Shown: positions 7,195 through 13,789 of the stretch, one piece after another
How positions within the stretch are numbered: the stretch's first letter is position 1
How the letters are laid out: the number at the start of each line of letters is the position of its first letter
Assembly: GCA_964469485.1 (NCBI GenBank)
Contig: CAYXZP010000036.1
Span: 1-20,217, forward strand
DNA: 20,217 nt
From: CAYXZP01 sp964469485
GTDB lineage: Bacteria > Desulfobacterota > Binatia > UBA1149 > CAYXZP01
Direction: 5' to 3'
Position numbers and translations under genes: made by a program
Notes under the pieces: model-generated
What the model was told of the DNA's origin: nothing
What the model saw: only the letters and a program-made list of their open reading frames with translations
Databases searched by the model: none

Positions 7195-7518
7195 ATGAGA
7201 ACGATCAAGAAACTAGCCTATGCGATGTTCGCCGCCGCCGTTGCGGTTGTGGCATCACCCGCGGCTGCTTTGGCCGCCGAGGGCGGCTCGGACCAGGGCG
7301 GGCTGATCGCCATTGGTGCCGGCATCGCTATCGGCGGTGCTGCCATCGGTGCCGGTCTCGGACAGGGGCGCGCGGTCGGTCATGCGATGGAATCGATCGG
7401 GCGCAACCCGAACGCGGCCGATCGCATACAGACCCCGATGATCATCGGTATCGCCTTTATGGAGGCGCTGGCGATCTACGCGCTCGTGATCGCGTTCTTT
7501 CTGCAGGGTAAGATCTAG
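7195..7518 (+). CDS. atpE: F-type ATP synthase subunit c with N-terminal signal-like extension
   Basis: Subunit c makes the rotor ring. The 107 residues split into a signal-peptide-like start (basic MRTIKK, hydrophobic Ala/Val core, AxA-type site near ALA-AEG at 26-30) and a body of about 79 residues, the usual mature length. Helix 1 carries GAGIAIGGAAIGAGLGQG (41-58), the polar loop is R70-N71-P72, and the ion-binding carboxylate is Glu90 in FMEALAIYA. Gln57 is present, but Ala follows Glu90 where Na+-type rings usually have Ser/Thr, so a proton ring is more likely. No b, delta, alpha, gamma, beta or epsilon gene follows; the operon ends here against convergent pyrE. Confidence 0.95.
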   Translation: MRTIKKLAYAMFAAAVAVVASPAAALAAEGGSDQGGLIAIGAGIAIGGAAIGAGLGQGRAVGHAMESIGRNPNAADRIQTPMIIGIAFMEALAIYALVIAFFLQGKI

Positions 7519-7540
7519 CGGGCGGTCTCAGTCGCCCGCT
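7517..7540. terminator. Stem-loop between convergent atpE and pyrE
   Basis: AGCGGGCG (7517-7524) pairs perfectly with CGCCCGCT (7533-7540) around an 8-nt loop. The 5' arm overlaps the atpE stop codon and the pyrE stop lies in the loop, so the hairpin forms at the 3' end of both transcripts. No U-tract follows on either strand, so it may act as a stabiliser or a U-less bidirectional terminator. Confidence 0.6.
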
Positions 7541-8094
7541 GCGGCGACTATGTCGGCCTTGGTAACGAGGGCCTCGACGCGTCCGGCCTGTCCGACGATG
7601 GTGGCCAGGCGCTCGAGGCCTTCGTCTTCCTGGCGGTCGACGATCACCACGATAAGGGCGATCTGGCCACCGGCGGCCCGCACGGCCTCGGCTGCCTCTA
7701 TGGTCGAGCCGCCGGTGGTGACGACGTCCTCGACCAGCGCCGCCGGCTTTGCAGGGTCGAAGCGGCCGTCGAGCTTGACGGCCGTGCCGTGGTCCTTGGT
7801 CTGGCGGCGCACGAAGAAGCCGTCGAGCTCATAGGAGCGGCGGTTGGCCTCGACCAGGGCCGCCGTTATCAGGGGCACCGCACCGACGGCCATTCCTCCC
7901 ACGCTGTGGAGCCCAGCCTCTTCGATGCGGTCGACAAGAAGACGGCCGATGAGGGCCGAGCCCTTGGGCGTCATCACGGTCTGCTTGACGTCTACGTAGA
8001 AATCGCTCGTGCGGCCCGAGGCCAGCCGGAACTCGCCCTTCCTATAGGAGAGCCGGGCTAGCAGCCCCGCGAGTTCGGCCGAGGTCGGCGACAT
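7528..8094 (-). CDS. pyrE: Orotate phosphoribosyltransferase
   Basis: PyrE joins orotate and PRPP to make OMP in pyrimidine synthesis. The 188-residue protein has the PRPP-binding loop VEDVVTTGGST (121-131), the N-terminal YRKGEFRLASGRTSDFYVD block (17-35) and the FVRRQTKDHG region (94-103) with the conserved basic residues. ATG at 8092-8094 is chosen because it places the conserved helix at the usual distance; a longer in-frame form would be out-of-frame reading of the upstream gene. The start lies 53 nt inside the 3' end of the AhpD-like gene, in a different frame, suggesting coupled translation. Confidence 0.95.
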   Translation of the reverse strand: MSPTSAELAGLLARLSYRKGEFRLASGRTSDFYVDVKQTVMTPKGSALIGRLLVDRIEEAGLHSVGGMAVGAVPLITAALVEANRRSYELDGFFVRRQTKDHGTAVKLDGRFDPAKPAALVEDVVTTGGSTIEAAEAVRAAGGQIALIVVIVDRQEDEGLERLATIVGQAGRVEALVTKADIVAAAGD

Positions 8095-9190
8095 CGCCGT
8101 CCGTCTTAGCCGATACCGGGAGATAGAAGAATCTCGGGTCGAGTCCGGCAAGGCGGTGCAGGCGGGCCCACTGGTTGGCCTCGGCAATGGCGATGGCCAA
8201 ATCGAGTATGGCCAGGTCGTCGAAGCCCAGGGCGCGCACGCGCTCGATGAGTTCGTCGGTCGTGCGATAGGCGTAACGGGTGCCTACAAAGATCAACTCA
8301 TCTAGGGGATCAGCAGGACGGGGATGAAAGCCCTCGGCCTCATCGAGTGAGTCCGGCAGCGCCGCTTCTACACCGGCGTGCACGCGGGCCAGGGTCTCGC
8401 GGTCGAGAGAGGAGCCGTCGTCGCGTTCCTCGAAGCCGAGGCGCAAGACCTCGACGATGTGGGGGCGGGCCGAGAGCGGGGCCAGGGCCTCGCGGGCAGC
8501 CGTCCCGAGGCTCGACTCGGCGTAGACATCGAGCGTGGCCGCGGTCTCCTCGAAGCCGGCGTCAAAAGGCCGGGCGCCGAGGTCCATGCGTCCCATCAGG
8601 CGGCTGCCGACCCATACACCGAACTTTCTGAGCGGTTCCAGGCGGCGAAGGCCACGCGGTATGGCCTCGGGGTCGACGTCGAGTATGTCGGCGACCCGGT
8701 TGATGAAGTGAAAGGCCGAAATGACGAGCGCGTAAGCGAGAGCAGCATCGCCGCTCGCCGTTCTTAACGGCTCGAGATCAGCGGGTCCTAGACGCGCCGG
8801 CGCCTCGAAGCTCTTGCGTGCCAGGGCGACCAGCGCAGCTTCGAGCTCGGTGGGACCGTCGGCGCGGCCTTCGATGAGCTTGGCCACCCGGTCGGACTGG
8901 CCTCCTGCAGCCTGCAGGAAGGACTCATGTCCGTCTATTCAATAATCGCACTCGTTGAAGCGCGAGACGGCCACGGCCGCGGTCTCACGCATGGCGCGCG
9001 GCTCCCGGCCCATCCACATGGCAAGCTCCCAGCGCCGTATCATCCGGCGCATGGACGCGGGCCGTAGGCTGAACAGCTGAACGATCTTGGCGACGAGGTT
9101 CTCGGCGCCGCCGACCTCGGCCATGTAGCCGTAGACGTCGGCGGCCTCGCCGCTGGCGCGCCGGGGACTTACTGTCGAGATACGAGCCAC
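8042..9190 (-). CDS. Two-domain AhpD-like selenoprotein (in-frame TGA read as selenocysteine)
   Basis: AhpD/CMD-fold proteins are thiol peroxidases or disulfide reductants. Two minus-strand ORFs (9190 to 8942 and 8938 to 8042) share one frame and are separated only by TGA at 8939-8941. Read as Sec, the product is 382 residues with C81-D-Y-U84-I-D-G-H88 and Glu69. The spacing 12/3/4 equals that of AhpD Glu118, Cys130, Cys133, His137. Sequence on both sides of the TGA fits one peroxidase-related AhpD domain, including the later FHFINRVADILDV block (160-172). A second AhpD-like half (about 180-382) has A338-x2-W341-x3-H345 in place of the redox motif. The start is GTG at 9190; an in-frame TAG lies four codons upstream. 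A SECIS-like hairpin follows the TGA. The alternative is a nonsense mutation, which the hairpin and the TGA position argue against. Confidence 0.85.
8893..8933 (-). promoter_or_regulatory. SECIS-like stem-loop for selenocysteine insertion
   Basis: Numbering from the base after the TGA on the minus-strand mRNA, bases 17-18 pair with 37-38, U19 is bulged, bases 20-26 pair with 30-36 (seven Watson-Crick pairs) and the loop is GGC (27-29). A lower stem CGGAC (6-10) can pair with GUCCG (42-46). The loop starts 26 nt after the UGA. A bulged U and a loop starting with G are features of bacterial SelB-binding SECIS elements; the apex GCA-GGC-UGC resembles E. coli fdhF. The stem between bulge and loop is longer than in fdhF (7 versus about 4 bp). 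A competing 4-bp hairpin (GGAC/GUCC, bases 7-18) is also possible. Confidence 0.75.
8939..8941 (-). other. Selenocysteine codon (TGA, residue 84)
   Basis: TGA occupies exactly the position of the second Cys of the AhpD CxxC motif (TGC-GAT-TAT-TGA). It is the only stop codon in the frame between 9190 and 8045. Confidence 0.82.
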
Positions 9191-9242
9191 GTCCCGAGCC
9201 TAGCTCCGCGGCCGGGGGCAAGGCAAGGAAGCGGCCCGGTGG

Positions 9243-10304
9243 TTACTGGCAGGCGCAGGCGGCGCCGTTGGTGTCGCTGTTGGTCCCGTCCGGGCAGACG
9301 GTGTTGCTCCAGATGGTTCCGGCGGTGTTGGCGCCACAGAAATAAGCGTCGTACAGGTTGGCGTCGGTGAAATTGGTCGCTCGCAGGTCTGCACCGGTCA
9401 ACGTCGCCTCAGCAAGCGTGGCACCGCTAAGGTCAGCGCTCATCAGGCCGGCGCCGCTCATCGACGCGCCGGTGAGGTTAGCGTAGGTCATGTCGGTATC
9501 GCGCAGGTCTGCGGTCAGCACGGCCCCCGATAGGTCCGCATCGTTAAGTGTCGCCCCCCTCATGAAAGCGCCTGTGAACTGTGCGTCCGTCAGGTCCGCG
9601 CCCGTCAGGACCGCGGAGTTCATATCGGAATTAAGAAAGTTCGCGTACTGGGCGCTCACGTTGCTTAGGTCGGCCTGCGTGAGCTCGGTGTTGGAGAGGT
9701 CGGCACCCGTAAGCGTTGCGCCTGTCAGATTTGCCCATTTGAGGGTTGCATTTGTGAGGGTTGCATTTGTGAGGGTCGCATTAGAGAGGTCCACTCCGAC
9801 AAGCGTTGCGTTGCTCAAGACAGCGTCCGTGAGATCGTAACCCGTGAGGTTGGCATAATCGAGGTCGTAACCTGGGGCCTCGAGGTTTGCCAGGTTCGGT
9901 TGCTCGTTGAGCAGGCGGTGCGCTAACTCACGGTCTGCCAAGCACCCGGCGTCGCATGGACCGCCCGCTACACAGCCGACAATGATTCCTGCCTGCTCGT
10001 TTATCTCGGTCTTGATGCTATCTAAGTCGCCAGTGCTGGGGCAGTTACCGTCAGCCTTGTCCTCGAGCTTGGCCCATTTACCGGCCAGCTTGGTGTCGCA
10101 CTTGCTATAGTCGGGAGTACCGCCCTTCTTTTTTGCCTTGGACTGGGCCTTTAAGAGACAACCCGAATACTTGGCCGCTTCCTTGAGCTTCCCGGCTTCG
10201 CATTTGACCGCGGCCTTGTCCGCAGCGGGACCGGCCAAGACCGGACTTGCGGGCAGACCGATAACAATGAGGGTAACAATCGTGTTGAGTGTGAGTTGTT
10301 TCAT
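9243..10304 (-). CDS. Secreted Cys-rich pentapeptide-repeat protein
   Basis: The 353-residue protein starts at ATG 10302-10304 with a strong GGAGGAG site. It has a signal peptide (basic start, hydrophobic core, PVLAG cleavage region near 24). A Cys/Lys-rich domain (about 30-121, Cys at 35, 49, 69, 88, 111, 117, 121) follows, of a kind I associate with secreted proteins of uncultured deltaproteobacteria-like genomes. Residues about 139-329 are pentapeptide repeats of the A(D/N/T)LxG type, roughly 37 units, expected to fold as a right-handed quadrilateral beta helix. One unit (AVLT, 261-264) lacks a residue. The tail has Cys337, Cys350 and Cys352. Function is unknown; the signal peptide places it outside the cytoplasm, unlike Qnr/MfpA gyrase-protecting pentapeptide proteins. 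Confidence 0.88.
   Translation of the reverse strand: MKQLTLNTIVTLIVIGLPASPVLAGPAADKAAVKCEAGKLKEAAKYSGCLLKAQSKAKKKGGTPDYSKCDTKLAGKWAKLEDKADGNCPSTGDLDSIKTEINEQAGIIVGCVAGGPCDAGCLADRELAHRLLNEQPNLANLEAPGYDLDYANLTGYDLTDAVLSNATLVGVDLSNATLTNATLTNATLKWANLTGATLTGADLSNTELTQADLSNVSAQYANFLNSDMNSAVLTGADLTDAQFTGAFMRGATLNDADLSGAVLTADLRDTDMTYANLTGASMSGAGLMSADLSGATLAEATLTGADLRATNFTDANLYDAYFCGANTAGTIWSNTVCPDGTNSDTNGAACACQ
9741..9785 (+). repeat. 15-bp tandem repeat in the pentapeptide gene
   Basis: GAGGGTTGCATTTGT occurs twice back to back (9741-9755, 9756-9770), and a third diverged copy follows. Each unit encodes one pentapeptide (TNATL-type). Perfect identity at DNA level suggests recent duplication by replication slippage. 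Confidence 0.85.
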
Positions 10305-10986
10305 CGGCTCCTCCACCACTTCATCGACAACCAGCACCACAATTGCCAGCACTTGGCAGGAGCACGACCTGACAATCAACAGCTGGTCGCAGACGCCGGT
10401 ACAGTCTTTCCTGTTGAGCATGGTCTACGGGGATGCGTTGCAGTTCGCCGGTAGTGAGAGTGCGGTCAACTGTGTGGGTGGAGACGAGTGGGACATCGTC
10501 GTATCCCATGACTGCGATGATGGCGTCTGTAACAGCGGCGCGGGCCCGGGCGGCTCGTGCGGTGACCCGACCAACGACGGTCTTGTCACCGAGGCCGACG
10601 CGTTGGCGGCACTTCTGTCTGCCGTGGGAATCACGAGTGACTGCCCGCTTGCGACCTGTGATGTTAATAACGACGGTAACGCTACCGCCATTGATGCGCT
10701 CATGCTCCTCAATTACGCCGTCGGCGTAGATGAGGACCTGGACTGTTCGAGCGGGGAAGCCAGTCCGACCCAGTTCTATGTATCGCCAACAGTGGTCATA
10801 GCCGGGTTGTCGGTGGGTGGGGTCGCCTCGGCGACAGGCGGCAGCCCGGACGTATTACTGCCCTTCGAGCTTGTCACCTGCAGAGTGTCTAGCTTGGGAG
10901 ATTCCGGGGTGGTCCTTGCCGACGCAGAACTTCGGCTCGACGGCGTTATATCGTCGTTCTCGCAGCTTGCAGAAGAGCTGCCGTAG
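10267..10986 (+). CDS. Dockerin-type repeat protein, possibly 5'-truncated
   Basis: The open frame ends at TAG 10984-10986. It encodes a Ser/Thr linker (about 10315-10350), an unassigned region, then two dockerin/EF-hand-like calcium loops: DPTNDGLVTEADALAALLS and DVNNDGNATAIDALMLLN, each followed by hydrophobic helix residues. Cys residues flank each loop. The C-terminal ~80 residues may be part of a cohesin-like beta fold, a weak inference. ATG 10267 is only a nominal start: it lacks a Shine-Dalgarno sequence, has no clear signal peptide, and lies inside the 5' end of the opposing pentapeptide gene. A secreted protein normally needs a leader, so this may be the 3' remnant of a longer gene. 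Confidence 0.5.
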   Translation: MRVTIVLSVSCFIGSSTTSSTTSTTIASTWQEHDLTINSWSQTPVQSFLLSMVYGDALQFAGSESAVNCVGGDEWDIVVSHDCDDGVCNSGAGPGGSCGDPTNDGLVTEADALAALLSAVGITSDCPLATCDVNNDGNATAIDALMLLNYAVGVDEDLDCSSGEASPTQFYVSPTVVIAGLSVGGVASATGGSPDVLLPFELVTCRVSSLGDSGVVLADAELRLDGVISSFSQLAEELP

Positions 10987-10989
10987 CTG

Positions 10990-11004
10990 GCGGCCTCAGG
11001 CTGC
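10990..11004 (+). terminator. Small hairpin between convergent genes
   Basis: GCGGCC (10990-10995) pairs with GGCTGC (10999-11004), including one G-U, around a 3-nt loop just after the dockerin ORF stop. The loop is the hydrolase stop codon on the other strand. It is short and lacks a U-tract. Confidence 0.3.
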
Positions 11005-11874
11005 GAGAAAGGTCTCCAGAACGGCCATGAACTCGTCGAAGCGGTCGTGGTGCACCCAGTGGGCCGCACCCTCGACCTCGGCGTAGCTATAGTCACTGAA
11101 GTGCTCGGCGCGTCCGTCGGTCTCGGGGTTGGAGGCCCATGACTCGCTGCCGCGCACCAGCAGCGCCGGGCAGCCGACACGCGACCACAGCCTGGTGACG
11201 GCCTCGTAGTCGTACTTTTGCGGGCCCCAGGCGCGCACGTAGTTGTCGAACTTCCACACGTAGGTCCCGGCCTCGGTCCGCATGGTTCCGTGGACCGTGA
11301 GATGTTCGGCCATTTCCTTGGAAAGGTGCGGGTTGGCCTCCAGCATGCGCCCGGCCGCCTCCTCGAGCGTCGAGTACTGGCGCGGCATGCGTGAGGCCAT
11401 GCTCTGCATCTCCTCTATCCAGTTCGTCATGCGTTTATCGACCGGGTCGTCGTTGAGAAGCTCGGGGGGCGGGCCGAGCCCCTCGATGGCCGCGACCTTG
11501 CTCACCGTTTCGGGGAAGATCCCGGCGTAATGCAGCACCACGGCGCCCCCCAGGGAGTGGCCGAGCAGCGTGACCGGTGTCTTGCCGATGTGGCCGAGCA
11601 GTTGGGTCAGGTCGAGGACGTACTCGGACATCGCATAGGTGCTGCCCACGGACCAGGCCGAGTCGCCGTGGCCCCTGAGGTCGGGAGCCACCACGTGGAA
11701 GTCCTTTACCAGACGGCCGGCCACCGCATCCCAGTTGCGGGCGTGGTCGCGTGCACCGTGAACCAACACCATGAGCGGCTTGTCGTCTGAGCCGTAGTCG
11801 ACGTAGTTGAGCCGTAGCCGTTGGCTGAAAAACGTGTGTGAGGTCGGCCCCGAGCCGCCCGAGAAGAACGCCAC
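10996..11874 (-). CDS. Alpha/beta-hydrolase
   Basis: The 292-residue protein has the alpha/beta-hydrolase fold markers: an oxyanion HG motif (LVHGARDHARNWD, 37-49), DLRGHGDS (65-72) and the nucleophile elbow GHSLGG with Ser107. The likely catalytic His is His272 in GAAHWVHHDRF. The acidic residue is not obvious by eye. With a Ser nucleophile it is more likely an esterase, C-C hydrolase or lactonase than a dehalogenase or epoxide hydrolase. The GTG start is at 11872-11874, 3 nt after the acyl-CoA dehydrogenase stop, so the two genes form an operon. The substrate cannot be read from the sequence. Confidence 0.88.
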   Translation of the reverse strand: MAFFSGGSGPTSHTFFSQRLRLNYVDYGSDDKPLMVLVHGARDHARNWDAVAGRLVKDFHVVAPDLRGHGDSAWSVGSTYAMSEYVLDLTQLLGHIGKTPVTLLGHSLGGAVVLHYAGIFPETVSKVAAIEGLGPPPELLNDDPVDKRMTNWIEEMQSMASRMPRQYSTLEEAAGRMLEANPHLSKEMAEHLTVHGTMRTEAGTYVWKFDNYVRAWGPQKYDYEAVTRLWSRVGCPALLVRGSESWASNPETDGRAEHFSDYSYAEVEGAAHWVHHDRFDEFMAVLETFLAA

Positions 11875-11877
11875 GGC

Positions 11878-13020
11878 TCAGTCCTTGAGGAGGTTGCGCG
11901 CGATAACGACGCGCTGGATCTGCGAGGTGCCTTCGTAGATCTGCACCAGTTTGATATCTCGCATGAGCTTCTCGACCGGATACTCCTTCATGTAACCGTA
12001 ACCGCCGAAGATCTGCACGGCGTTGGTCGCTATCTGCATCGTGCGGTCGGCCGTAAAGGCCTTGGCGTAGCTCGAGACGATGGGCGAGCGTTCCCCCTGG
12101 TCGATCAGCCAGCCGGCCTTGTAGGTCAGTAGCTTCATCGCCTCCAGGTCTATGGCCATGTCGGCCAGCATGAACTGCACGGCTTGAAACTCCGCTATGG
12201 CCTGCCCGAACTGTTTGCGCTCGAGCGCGTAGCGCCGGCACTCGTCGAGCGCGCGGGCGCTTATGCCGCAGCCTATAGCGCCTATCTGGGGGCGCGAGCG
12301 GTCAAAGGTCTCCATGGCGATCTTGAAGCCCGTGCCTTCCTCGCCCACCAGCGCCGTTCGTGGGACACGTACGCCGTCGAGCGCCAGCTCGGCCGTGTCG
12401 GAGGCGCGCTGGCCCATCTTGCCTTTCATCTTGGTGCGGGTCAGCCCGGCCGCGTCCCCTTCGACAACGAAACAAGAGATCCCCTTGTGGCGCATGCTCT
12501 TGTCGCGCGTGGCGAAGACGATGATCCAATCGGCAACCGTGCCGTTGGTGATGAAGTGCTTGGTGCCGTTCAAGACATAGCCGTCGCCGTCCTCTTGGTA
12601 TGTGGTGGACAGGCTGGCCGCGTCCGAGCCCGAGCCCGGCTCAGAGATGGCATAGGCCGAGTAACGGCACTTTTCGGTAAGCCGGCCGAGATACTCGCTT
12701 TTTTGCTCCCCGGTCCCCGCGATCAGAAGCGGCGTGGCGCCCAACCCGTTGGCGGCCACGATGGTGGCCATGCCCGCGCAGCCGTAGTTGAGTTCTTCTA
12801 GGACGAGGATGGAGTCGAGGTTGCCGAGCCCTATGCCGCCGTACTCGACCGGAACTTCGAGGTTCATCAGACCGACCTCGAAGGCCTTTTCCATGACCTC
12901 GTGGGGAAACTCCTCGGCCTCATCGTAACGGGCGGCCACCGGGATGATCTCGTTACGGGCGAAGTCAGAGGCGGTTGCTTTGAGCTGTTTTTGTTCTTCG
13001 GTCAGGTCGAAGCCGAGCAT
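11878..13020 (-). CDS. Acyl-CoA dehydrogenase (MCAD/SCAD type)
   Basis: This is an FAD-dependent enzyme making the alpha,beta double bond in acyl-CoA. The 380 residues match the family. Visible are YAISEPGSGSDAASL (FAD/substrate region), FITNGTVADW, and the C-terminal catalytic signature QIYEGTSQIQRVVIARNLL with Glu363 as the base, as in MCAD and SCAD. The GGYGYMKEYPVEKLMRDIK block is standard. The ATG at 13018-13020 has GGAGG 10 nt upstream. It is co-directional with the hydrolase and divergent from the GST gene. The chain length of the substrate is not determinable here. Confidence 0.95.
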   Translation of the reverse strand: MLGFDLTEEQKQLKATASDFARNEIIPVAARYDEAEEFPHEVMEKAFEVGLMNLEVPVEYGGIGLGNLDSILVLEELNYGCAGMATIVAANGLGATPLLIAGTGEQKSEYLGRLTEKCRYSAYAISEPGSGSDAASLSTTYQEDGDGYVLNGTKHFITNGTVADWIIVFATRDKSMRHKGISCFVVEGDAAGLTRTKMKGKMGQRASDTAELALDGVRVPRTALVGEEGTGFKIAMETFDRSRPQIGAIGCGISARALDECRRYALERKQFGQAIAEFQAVQFMLADMAIDLEAMKLLTYKAGWLIDQGERSPIVSSYAKAFTADRTMQIATNAVQIFGGYGYMKEYPVEKLMRDIKLVQIYEGTSQIQRVVIARNLLKD

Positions 13021-13153
13021 TGTGGTGACGCCTCCGGTCGCGCGAAACGCACACTAGAGCCCAAACGCTGCTTTCGAGCCAATGTGGCGGCGGGCCGGGC
13101 TAGCGTCGGCTCAGGCGCCCTGATTAGAAGGCGACCAAGGCAGGCTGGCCATC
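13021..13153. promoter_or_regulatory. Divergent intergenic region between acyl-CoA dehydrogenase and GST genes
   Basis: This 133-bp stretch separates divergently transcribed genes and must carry promoters for one or both. I find no clear -35/-10 pair or operator palindrome; the only strong signal is the GGAGG for the dehydrogenase (13031-13035). Confidence 0.4.
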
Positions 13154-13789
13154 GTGATAGATCTTTACACCTGGACCACTCCCAACGGGCGCAAGGCCTC
13201 GATCATGCTCGAGGAGTGCGGGCTGGAATACACGGTAAAGCCGGTCAATATCGGCGAAGGCGAGCAGTTCAGCGACGCCTTCCGCGCCATCTCTCCCAAC
13301 ACGAGGATACCGGCCATCGTCGACCACGACGCCGGCGGCGGGCCGGTAGCGCTCATGGAATCGGGCGCCATCCTGATCTACCTGGCCGACAAGACCGGGC
13401 TTTTCCTGCCGACCTCAGAACCCGACCGTTCGGGTACCATACAGTGGCTCATGTGGCAGATGGCCAACATCGGCCCGATGATCGGGCAGGCCGGCCATTT
13501 CCTCATGCGCGAGGAGCAGATCCCCTATGCGGTCGACCGCTACGTCGATGAGACCGTCCGCTTGCTCGGCATACTCGACCGCCAGCTCGACGGCCGCGAC
13601 TATATGGCCGGCGACTATTCGATAGCCGACATGGCCACCTATCCCTGGATAACCGCCGCGCGCGAGCCGCTGACGGGCTTTCGTCCCGAGATCGGCGAGC
13701 TGGCACGCCTTGCCGCTTGGACCGAGCGCATGGCCGCGAGGCCGGCCGTGGCAGCGGGCATGAAGGTTCCCGAGGTCGAGCAAGCGTAG
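13154..13789 (+). CDS. Glutathione S-transferase, YfcG/Ure2p-like
   Basis: The 211-residue protein has an N-terminal thioredoxin-like domain with DLYTWTTPNGRKASIMLEE (3-21), SPNTRIPAIVDHD and MESGAILIYLADKTGLFLP, followed by an all-helical domain (TIQWLMWQMANIGPMIGQAGHF, YSIADMATYPW). These match E. coli YfcG, a Nu-class GST acting as a glutathione-dependent disulfide-bond reductase. The TxNGxK stretch (9-14) is that family's glutathione-site motif. The start is GTG 13154. The stop TAG shares its G with the GTG of the next gene, so the two are translationally coupled. In this setting it could detoxify electrophilic catabolic intermediates, which is inference. Confidence 0.9.
   Translation: MIDLYTWTTPNGRKASIMLEECGLEYTVKPVNIGEGEQFSDAFRAISPNTRIPAIVDHDAGGGPVALMESGAILIYLADKTGLFLPTSEPDRSGTIQWLMWQMANIGPMIGQAGHFLMREEQIPYAVDRYVDETVRLLGILDRQLDGRDYMAGDYSIADMATYPWITAAREPLTGFRPEIGELARLAAWTERMAARPAVAAGMKVPEVEQA

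Noticed and set aside
8095..8187. Longer pyrE with 31 extra residues
   Set aside because: The extra part is out-of-frame reading of the AhpD-like gene, is Arg/Ser-rich, and precedes the normal PyrE start.
8885..9190. Treating the AhpD-like gene as a pseudogene or as two separate genes
   Set aside because: The TGA sits exactly at the catalytic Cys, the frame is otherwise intact over 382 codons, and a SECIS-like hairpin follows.
9388..9890. CRISPR-like array suggested by short repeats
   Set aside because: The periodicity is 15 bp and in frame; it is coding sequence for pentapeptide repeats, without spacers.
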